Shown one piece after another: positions 15,003 to 20,738 of a stretch of 20,738 nt of DNA. The stretch is from JBDTOX01 sp039933015. GTDB lineage: Bacteria; Pseudomonadota; Gammaproteobacteria; Burkholderiales; Methylophilaceae. The notes under the pieces were generated by a model. The model searched no databases. It was not told the DNA's origin and saw nothing but the letters and a program-made list of their open reading frames with translations. A program made the translations under genes and the position numbers. The first letter of the stretch is position 1, and each line of letters starts with the position of its first letter. The stretch spans positions 1 through 20,738 of the forward strand of contig JBDTOX010000047.1 in the NCBI GenBank assembly GCA_039933015.1, in the 5' to 3' direction.

Positions 15003-17081
15003 ATGTCCAAAAATGAGCAGGGCGTACAGGGTGCATTGTTCTCCCAGCATGAGTCAGAAACGGCGCCCCAGCTATTGCCTGCCGAACAAATAGCGGACTT
15101 GCGCGAAGAAATTCGCCATCATGATTATCAGTATTACGTGCTGGATGCCCCCACTGTGCCGGATAGCGAATATGATCGCCTGTTTCGCGCACTGCAGGCA
15201 CTGGAGCTGGCACACCCGGACCTCATCACTCCTGATTCACCCACTCAGCGCGTAGGCGGCAAGCCGCTCAAAGCATTTGATGCCATCACCCACAGAATGG
15301 CCATGCTGTCGCTCAATAATGCATTTGCAGATGACGAGGTGGCGGCATTCGACCGCCGGGCGCGTGAAGGCTTGGGCCTGGATCAGATTGAATATGCCGT
15401 AGAGCCTAAGTTTGACGGCCTTGCGATCACGCTGACCTATGACAATGGCCTGCTGACTCAGGGCGCGACCCGTGGCGACGGCTACACAGGCGAAGATGTC
15501 ACCAGCAACCTGCGCACTATCCGTGCGATTCCCACACGATTGCTCAGCCAGAATCCGCCCAAGCTGCTCGAAGTACGCGGTGAAGTTTTCATGCTCAAGC
15601 GCGATTTTGAGCGCCTCAATCGTGAGCAGGAAGCACGCGGCGACAAGATATTCGTGAATCCTCGTAACGCGGCGGCAGGCAGTTTGCGCCAGCTGGACCC
15701 TAATATCACGGCCACAAGGCCTTTGACGTTTTTTGCCTACGGGCTGGGCGCCGCCGATGGAATTCCGCCGCTCGCGACGCACAGCTCTGCCATGGACTAT
15801 CTGGCCGGCCTGCGCCTGCCAGTCACGAAAGAGCGTGCCACGGTACAAGGCCTGCAGGGTTTGCTGGATTACTACGAAAACACAGGTCGTAAACGCGAGA
15901 GCTTGGCTTTCGATATCGATGGTGTGGTCTACAAGGTCAATTCATTAGCACAGCAGGCCGAACTGGGGTTTGTTGCGCGCGCACCACGCTGGGCCATCGC
16001 GCATAAATTCCCGGCTCAGGAAGCGCTGACCGAGGTGCTGGATATCACGGTGCAAGTAGGCCGTACCGGGGCCATAACCCCTGTAGCCAGGCTCAAGCCT
16101 GTATTCGTGGGTGGCGTGACAGTTACTAATGCCATGCTGCATAACGAGGACGAAGTGCGACGCAAGGACGTACATGTGGGCGACATCGTCAGCGTGCGCC
16201 GTGCAGGAGATGTAATCCCCGAGGTGGTAGGTGTTATTCAGGAACAGCGCCCGCCCAACGCACGCGCTTTTGTCATGCCTACGGCTTGCCCTGTCTGCGG
16301 CTCACATATTATCAAGCTGGAAGACGAAGCTGTAGCGCGCTGCAGCGGTGGATTGTTCTGCCCGGCACAGCGCAAGCAGGCTATCCTGCATTTTGCCTCG
16401 CGCCGGGCCATGGATATCGAAGGCCTGGGTGAAAAGCTGGTAGACCAACTGGTAGATGCCGAGCTGGTGCATACACTGGCTGATATTTACCGGCTTGAAT
16501 TGCCAACTTTAGCCAATCTCGAGCGCATGGCAGAAAAGTCGGCCCAGAACATCATTGATGCGCTTAACCACAGCAAGAAAACCACGCTGGCACGCTTTAT
16601 CTATGCGCTAGGCATACGCAACGTCGGCGAAGCCACGGCCAAGGATTTGGCACGCTACGTCGGCAATCTGCAGGCCCTGCAAGCGGCAGATCTGGAAACA
16701 CTGCAACAGGTACCGGATGTAGGCCCTATTGTGGCGCTCTCCATACAAGATTTCTTTAGCGAACCACATAATCGCGAAGTCATCGCCGCGCTCATCCAGT
16801 CTGGTGTCCACTGGCAGGAGAGCGCTGGCAAAAGCACGGCGTCCGGAGCGCTTAGCGGTAAAACTTTCGTGCTTACGGGCACATTGCCAAACTTGTCTCG
16901 CGACCAAGCCAAAGAACTGATCGAAGCAGCAGGCGGCAAAGTCAGCGGTAGTGTCTCAAAAAAGACAGATTACGTGGTTGCAGGTGCAGAAGCCGGCAGC
17001 AAACTCGATAAAGCTCAGGAACTTGGCATTGCATTGCTGGATGAGGCTGGCCTGTTAGCCATATTGCAGACGCAACCATGA
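15003..17081 (+). CDS. ligA: NAD-dependent DNA ligase
   Basis: 692 residues, full length. It seals nicks with NAD+ during replication and repair. Domain Ia motifs (DYQYYVLDAPTVPDSEYD, 41-58) lead to the adenylation site EPKFDG with nucleophile Lys136. A four-Cys zinc finger follows (Cys429, 432, 447, 453), then helix-hairpin-helix repeats and a C-terminal BRCT domain from about 615 (SGKTFVLTGTLPNLSRDQAK). All expected catalytic features are present. An N-terminal extension of about 20 residues precedes the conserved core. The stop overlaps the cysQ start by four bases. Confidence 0.98.
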   Translation: MSKNEQGVQGALFSQHESETAPQLLPAEQIADLREEIRHHDYQYYVLDAPTVPDSEYDRLFRALQALELAHPDLITPDSPTQRVGGKPLKAFDAITHRMAMLSLNNAFADDEVAAFDRRAREGLGLDQIEYAVEPKFDGLAITLTYDNGLLTQGATRGDGYTGEDVTSNLRTIRAIPTRLLSQNPPKLLEVRGEVFMLKRDFERLNREQEARGDKIFVNPRNAAAGSLRQLDPNITATRPLTFFAYGLGAADGIPPLATHSSAMDYLAGLRLPVTKERATVQGLQGLLDYYENTGRKRESLAFDIDGVVYKVNSLAQQAELGFVARAPRWAIAHKFPAQEALTEVLDITVQVGRTGAITPVARLKPVFVGGVTVTNAMLHNEDEVRRKDVHVGDIVSVRRAGDVIPEVVGVIQEQRPPNARAFVMPTACPVCGSHIIKLEDEAVARCSGGLFCPAQRKQAILHFASRRAMDIEGLGEKLVDQLVDAELVHTLADIYRLELPTLANLERMAEKSAQNIIDALNHSKKTTLARFIYALGIRNVGEATAKDLARYVGNLQALQAADLETLQQVPDVGPIVALSIQDFFSEPHNREVIAALIQSGVHWQESAGKSTASGALSGKTFVLTGTLPNLSRDQAKELIEAAGGKVSGSVSKKTDYVVAGAEAGSKLDKAQELGIALLDEAGLLAILQTQP

Positions 17082-17887
17082 ATGAATTTTCCCCATGGCT
17101 GGATGAAGTAATTGCCATTGCACGCTTGGCAGGTGATGCCATCATGGAAGTTTATAGCGGTGAAATCGAAGTCCAGCATAAACATGACAATTCACCTCTA
17201 ACCCAGGCTGATCTAGCGGCCCACAATGTGATTGTAGCGGGCTTGAAGCAGATTACGCCGCAGCTTCCCACGCTCTCGGAAGAAGCTGCAACCATACCCT
17301 ATGCCATTCGCTCTACGTGGCGTCGCTATTGGCTCGTAGACCCATTGGACGGCACACGGGAATTCCTCAAACGTAATGGTGAGTTTACCGTCAATATCGC
17401 CTTGATCGATGGCGGCAAGCCGGTGATGGGCGTGGTTTATGCGCCCGCCAAGGATGTACTGTATTACGGCTGTGCTGGCTGTGGCGCATTCAAACAGGAA
17501 GGCAGCCAACAAGCGGTTCCCATTCGGGCACGAGCGCTGGATTTGACTCATTTGACCATCGCCGGCAGCCGTTCACATTCGGACAAGAGGATGGAAGCCT
17601 TTCTGCAGAATCTTGCCAGTAAGCTTGCAGCACCGCAGCTAATCTCGCTTGGCAGCTCCTTAAAAATCTGCCTGGTGGCTGAGGGCAGGGCAGATGTCTA
17701 TCCGCGACTGGGCCCGACTTCGGAATGGGATACCGCTGCAGCCCAGGCAGTGCTGGAGCAGGCAGGCGGTCAACTGGTTAATGTGCAAGGTACTGCTTTA
17801 AGCTACAACACCAAAGACTCATTACTTAACCCCGAGTTCTTTGCCTGCGGCGCTACGCCGCACAATTGGAGCCGGTATTCAAACTAG
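17078..17887 (+). CDS. cysQ: 3'(2'),5'-bisphosphate nucleotidase
   Basis: 269 residues. It hydrolyses 3'-phosphoadenosine 5'-phosphate to AMP, clearing the by-product of sulfate assimilation. Metal-site motifs of the inositol-monophosphatase fold are intact: SEEA (67-70), DPLDGTREF (88-96) and WDTAAAQAVLEQAGG (217-231). The pattern WLVDPLDGTREFLKRNGEFTVN is typical of CysQ and not of inositol monophosphatases. The ATG overlaps the ligA stop, so translation is probably coupled. A secreted TPR protein begins 13 bases downstream. Confidence 0.95.
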   Translation: MNEFSPWLDEVIAIARLAGDAIMEVYSGEIEVQHKHDNSPLTQADLAAHNVIVAGLKQITPQLPTLSEEAATIPYAIRSTWRRYWLVDPLDGTREFLKRNGEFTVNIALIDGGKPVMGVVYAPAKDVLYYGCAGCGAFKQEGSQQAVPIRARALDLTHLTIAGSRSHSDKRMEAFLQNLASKLAAPQLISLGSSLKICLVAEGRADVYPRLGPTSEWDTAAAQAVLEQAGGQLVNVQGTALSYNTKDSLLNPEFFACGATPHNWSRYSN

Positions 17888-17900
17888 CTGGACTAATGCT

Positions 17901-18818
17901 ATGAATTTAGCCTATTCCTCGGCGCTCGCCGCCCTGCTGATGTCTTCCGGCCTGGCTTACGCCGGAAATACCGATATAGAAAGTAAAGTTAAATATTGTA
18001 ATCAATCAATTGTGGATGGCAATGCATCCAAGGCTTTAGCTTATGCGGAACAAGTGCTTAAACAGGATAAAAACAACCATGGCGCACTTTTATGCAAAGG
18101 CCAGGCATATGGGGGCACCGGTCAATTCAATGAAGCTTTGGCTGCACTGCAGGCCGCAGAAAAAAATACTTCAACAGTTGCAGATCATATAGTCACTCTG
18201 ATTTTAATCGGCAATGTGCAAAAAAGCGCCAAACAATATCCCGAAGCTCTCAACACTTTCCGCCAGAGTTTGGTAATGTCACAGGCAGAAAAAGATAAAC
18301 ACTTTGAACGTATCAGCCTGAACCTGATTGGTGAAACCCTGGTAGACACCAATCAGCTTGAAGCCGGGCTGGAAAGCTATCTGCAGGGTAGCAAATTAGC
18401 GGCTAACAATAATGAACGCGCCAATAACTATGCGCGCATTGCCGACACCTACAGCACTTTGGAAAAGTACGACCAGGCAATCGAATACCAGATTAAAGCC
18501 GTACTCATGGAACAACAGAGCGGCGACTTGAATCATTTTGCCAATGCCAGCCTGGAATTAGGGCGCTTTTACACGGCCGCAAAAGACTATCCCAATGCAG
18601 AAAAACACATCAATAAAATTATTCAGCTCAGTAAAGATCAAGGCGGAGCCTTCTGGGAAGCCAAGTCTTATTATTATCTGGCGCTGGCGAAAGTAGCTAA
18701 CAATCAGCCGGAAGCCGCAAAGAAACTGCTGACAGATGCTCAACATATATGCCGAGACATTGATGCAGAGTCATTGAATAACGAGATCAGCCATGTGCTA
18801 AATAAACTGCCCAAATAA
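17901..18818 (+). CDS. Secreted TPR-repeat protein
   Basis: 305 residues. I start at ATG 17901, after the cysQ stop, because it gives a clean signal peptide (MNLAYSSALAALLMSSGLAYA, cleavage before Gly22); an upstream in-frame ATG inside cysQ would bury it. The mature protein is built of helical tetratricopeptide-like repeats, for example around 38-69 (NASKALAYAEQVL..NHGALLCKGQAY), 74-88, 110-126, 187-202 and 226-242 (AKDYPNAEKHINKIIQL). Cysteines 33, 65 and 284 might form a disulfide. TPR proteins are scaffolds, so the partner is unknown. Lower GC than smc-cysQ and spacing of 13 bases suggest it is the last gene of the run, though no terminator follows. Confidence 0.8.
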   Translation: MNLAYSSALAALLMSSGLAYAGNTDIESKVKYCNQSIVDGNASKALAYAEQVLKQDKNNHGALLCKGQAYGGTGQFNEALAALQAAEKNTSTVADHIVTLILIGNVQKSAKQYPEALNTFRQSLVMSQAEKDKHFERISLNLIGETLVDTNQLEAGLESYLQGSKLAANNNERANNYARIADTYSTLEKYDQAIEYQIKAVLMEQQSGDLNHFANASLELGRFYTAAKDYPNAEKHINKIIQLSKDQGGAFWEAKSYYYLALAKVANNQPEAAKKLLTDAQHICRDIDAESLNNEISHVLNKLPK

Positions 18819-19280
18819 GTGTATCCATATGCAGGTTTGGATGTTGGCAACTCACTCATAAATTAAGGGAAGAACATTTTTTAATACATGTAAGGTGGAC
18901 TGGGCTCAACGACAAAATGGTGATTCGAGAACGGCAAAATAAAATCGCTCTATGCAAGAAAACTGCGCTCAAGCCGACCAGCGCTTAGGAACTAATTAAT
19001 ACGATTGGTCATTCAAAAAACAGGCAAGTTAAGCTTGGATTATGGCATCGCACGCTATTTTAGAAATCATTTGTAAAATTAACTAATTAAATTATATCAA
19101 TACCTTATTATTTATAATTAATCCATCACATTATATTTTCGTGCCAATTTAATTGCGAGTTCCAGGCATTTACGCCAAAATGCCGCGAAGCCGTTCCCAT
19201 CACCCAGCAATGCAACAGTCCCATTGACCGCGGTATGCAATCAAGTTATTCGAACTCGCAAAATTAATCAGGAGGGCATG
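18819..19280. other. AT-rich intergenic region
   Basis: About 460 bases without a convincing gene. All plus-strand frames are short. The stretch 19070-19135 is strongly AT-rich and could hold the promoter of the membrane protein downstream; TTGTAA with TATATC at 16-base spacing is a weak candidate. A 40-codon minus-strand ORF overlaps its right part. No terminator-like stem with a T-run follows the TPR gene. Confidence 0.5.
19118..19240 (-). CDS. Small ORF, unrecognised, possibly a gene fragment
   Basis: 40 codons from a TTG at 19240 to TAA at 19118. The peptide has an organised look (GTVALLGDGNGFAAFWRKC, then LELAIKLARKYNVMD), with an amphipathic C-terminal helix and codon use closer to the GC-richer genes than to the AT-rich DNA around it. 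I do not recognise it. The absence of ATG and of a ribosome binding site favours a fragment of a lost gene, or chance. Confidence 0.2.
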   Translation of the reverse strand: MHTAVNGTVALLGDGNGFAAFWRKCLELAIKLARKYNVMD

Positions 19281-19961
19281 ATGCAATATCAGATTGATAT
19301 CTTTTTATCATCCATAAACGAATTCTGGGGCCAGGCAGCCACTTTTTTTCCAAAGTTGTTAGCAGTGATGGTTATCCTGTTTTTTGGCTGGATTTGCGCC
19401 AAGATAACCTGCATAGGCGTAAAGAGGGTACTCATACTTACGCATTTTGATAAGTTTGCCAATAAGTCCGGCCTGGAAGCTTTTCTCAGCCATGGTGATT
19501 TCGACCTGACCTTAAGCGGCGTTATCAGCCAAGTGGTTTATTGGCTGGTGATCTTGCTGTTTGTGATTACCGGTGCCAATACACTGGGCCTTACAGAAGT
19601 CGCCGGGATGCTGCATAGCCTGGCTAACTATCTGCCTAAAATCATCATCGCCATACTTGTCCTGATATTTGGCACCTTGTTGGCGCGCTTCATTAACCGC
19701 CTGGTATTTACATGGCTACATAGCATCAAATTTGAAGGCGCATTGGCGTTGAGCACGTCGGCAGAATATGGCATCCAAATCTTTACTTTATTTGTAGCGC
19801 TGGAACAGTTAGATATCGGCACACAATTACTTACCGCATTATTCGTTATCGTATTCGGAGCAGTCTTCCTTGCACTAGCCATTGCATTTGGCTTGGGCGG
19901 GAAGGAGTGGGCAGCTAAGATAATTAATGATATGCAATCAAATATCAAAAAGCCAAAATGA
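19281..19961 (+). CDS. Membrane protein with MscS-associated TM-helix domain
   Basis: 226 residues. I start at ATG 19281, which has GGAGG five bases upstream; ATG 19278 is too close to that site. Four or five hydrophobic helices lie near 21-41, 80-99, 117-137, 162-176 and 183-205. Tandem segments such as PKIIIAILVLIFGTLLAR and the ending AIAFGLGGKEWAAKIIND match the 'conserved TM helix' repeats (PF05552) seen with small-conductance mechanosensitive channels. The soluble beta domain of true MscS is absent, so channel activity is unproven. It is flanked upstream by AT-rich DNA and followed by a strong terminator, so it is probably a single-gene unit. Confidence 0.8.
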   Translation: MQYQIDIFLSSINEFWGQAATFFPKLLAVMVILFFGWICAKITCIGVKRVLILTHFDKFANKSGLEAFLSHGDFDLTLSGVISQVVYWLVILLFVITGANTLGLTEVAGMLHSLANYLPKIIIAILVLIFGTLLARFINRLVFTWLHSIKFEGALALSTSAEYGIQIFTLFVALEQLDIGTQLLTALFVIVFGAVFLALAIAFGLGGKEWAAKIINDMQSNIKKPK

Positions 19962-20008
19962 AGGTAAATCCGCTATTTAACTCAGACTAGATTGCTATAA
20001 CTTCCCTT

Positions 20009-20034
20009 AACGAGCTTCATAGCTCGTTTTTTTT
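20009..20034 (+). terminator. Rho-independent terminator after the TM-helix protein
   Basis: Stem AACGAGCT/AGCTCGTT with loop TCAT, running into eight consecutive T. It starts 47 bases after the membrane-protein stop codon. Confidence 0.92.
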
Positions 20035-20056
20035 CGCACTAAACCAAAAATAAAAA

Positions 20057-20404
20057 ATGGATAATCTACTCAATACTGCAAACCAATATTTTCATCAAAT
20101 CCGATTTTTGATTGATTATTGCCCGACTTCAGCATTTTCAAGCCGCTTATGCCATCAATTCTGGATGGTTATTATCTATGTGCCGCTCGGCATTGTCAGC
20201 CTTTTCTTGCTTAGATATCTGATTACTGGCATCAATGACATTCGCGCAATGAAGCGCTTGGAAAAAATGAAAACTGCTCAACTTATCGTCGCTGATGTCG
20301 AAGTGCTGGATAAACTCAAATGGAAAGGTCTTGACTTGGACTTGCCGGAGGATGATTTGGCGCTGAATTTCAGGGAAGCACTGAAAGCTAACTCACAGCA
20401 GTAG
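20057..20404 (+). CDS. Unrecognised single-helix membrane protein
   Basis: 115 residues, not recognised. An N-terminal soluble stretch contains two cysteines (22 and 32). One membrane helix lies at about 36-57 (WMVIIYVPLGIVSLFLLRYLI), followed by a basic segment (RAMKRLEKMK) that suggests the C-terminus is cytoplasmic. The tail is acidic (LDLDLPEDDLALNF). The start ATG is 23 bases after a terminator T-run, with no clear ribosome binding site but an A-rich leader. It appears to be a stand-alone gene; function unknown. Confidence 0.55.
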   Translation: MDNLLNTANQYFHQIRFLIDYCPTSAFSSRLCHQFWMVIIYVPLGIVSLFLLRYLITGINDIRAMKRLEKMKTAQLIVADVEVLDKLKWKGLDLDLPEDDLALNFREALKANSQQ

Positions 20405-20488
20405 TGTAACTTCTTAAAATCGGTCTTGCAGCTTGCTCTGGTGAATCTTCTATTTTACATAATATACATTATGCGAAATTAAATAATC

Positions 20489-20535
20489 GCTACTCACGAT
20501 CATAAAATTTATGGGCTGCGCAGTTCGTGAGTAGC
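20489..20535. other. Compound inverted repeat
   Basis: Perfect 11-base arms GCTACTCACGA and TCGTGAGTAGC enclose 25 bases that themselves hold two palindromes: CATAAAATTTATG (20501-20513) and CTGCGCAG (20516-20523). No T-run follows. It lies in the 222-base gap before the last gene. It may form a branched RNA or cruciform, or mark the end of a small element. Confidence 0.65.
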
Positions 20536-20626
20536 CAAATAATTGTTAGCTAGCAACTCTAACAGGCTCTGCTTTATTTTTGGAAGTATTAGTATCCAAA
20601 TTGTTTTTTTATGAAAGACTTAAAAA

Positions 20627-20738
20627 ATGACAATAAGGAAAAATGTTTTAGTTATAGGAATAATTGGATTTCATTTAGCACTGTTACCGACCATAGCAAG
20701 AGCAGGTATTTTTAAATGTGTAGTTAATAAAAAAATAA
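20627..20738 (+). CDS. Secreted DUF4124-like protein (partial, 5' end only)
   Basis: 37 codons, open to the window edge. The start MTIRKNVLVIGIIGFHLALL leads into PTIARAG, a signal peptide with cleavage likely after ARA. The mature protein begins GIFKCVVNKKI, which resembles the opening of DUF4124 domains (a Y/F-K-C followed by a short turn with Gly/Asn-Lys). The visible part is too short for certainty. Composition is very AT-rich. TAAGGA-like sequence lies after, not before, the start, so the ribosome binding site is unclear. Confidence 0.5.
   Translation, partial: MTIRKNVLVIGIIGFHLALLPTIARAGIFKCVVNKKI

Noticed and set aside
19281..19961. Mechanosensitive channel MscS
   Set aside because: Only the TM-helix repeats are present; the MscS soluble beta domain is missing.
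20536..20570. Possible integron attC site (GTTAGCTAGCAAC with nearby AAC)
   Set aside because: The core does not match GTTRRRY and no cassette structure or integrase is present.

Overview
This window looks like ordinary chromosome from a Betaproteobacterium, probably of the Nitrosomonadales. The smc-zipA-ligA block, the unimodular queF and the moderate GC content all fit, but the order-level placement is inference. Both ends cut through a gene: a PepSY/flavodoxin reductase on the left and a DUF4124-like secreted protein on the right.

Layout. (1) 1-2557, minus strand: a small periplasmic/electron-transfer cluster made of a secreted PepSY protein, a secreted DUF2271 protein and a PepSY-membrane/flavodoxin reductase that runs off the left edge. 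Upstream of it lies a frameshifted second PepSY gene that is easily missed because it is split over two reading frames. (2) 2541-4175, minus: a two-domain protein with a phosphotransferase-like N-terminus and a P-loop kinase C-terminus. (3) 4278-7883, plus: a hairpin, a short possible gene relic, an exported L-isoaspartyl methyltransferase (pcm), an 809-residue membrane protein with a spermidine-synthase-like domain, and a 46-codon internally deleted relic of a second pcm. (4) 7976-8247, minus: a tRNA-Ala/tRNA-Glu operon with a near-consensus promoter and a clear terminator. (5) 8261-9947, minus: queF overlapping an FGGY sugar kinase. (6) 10025-18818, plus: smc, zipA, ligA and cysQ, tightly packed with 4-base overlaps at two junctions, then a secreted TPR protein. 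They link chromosome organisation, division, DNA joining and sulfur/nucleotide housekeeping. (7) 18819-20738: AT-rich, sparsely coding DNA with a membrane protein of the MscS-associated TM-helix type, a strong terminator, an unrecognised one-helix protein, a compound inverted repeat and the start of a DUF4124-like gene.

I found no CRISPR array, insertion sequence, prophage or defence island, and no convincing new multi-gene system. The most interesting signals are traces of gene decay and rearrangement (the split PepSY gene, the pcm deletion relic and the possible relic upstream of pcm), an in-frame hexanucleotide repeat at the left edge, an AT-rich island inside smc, and the structured DNA near the right edge.
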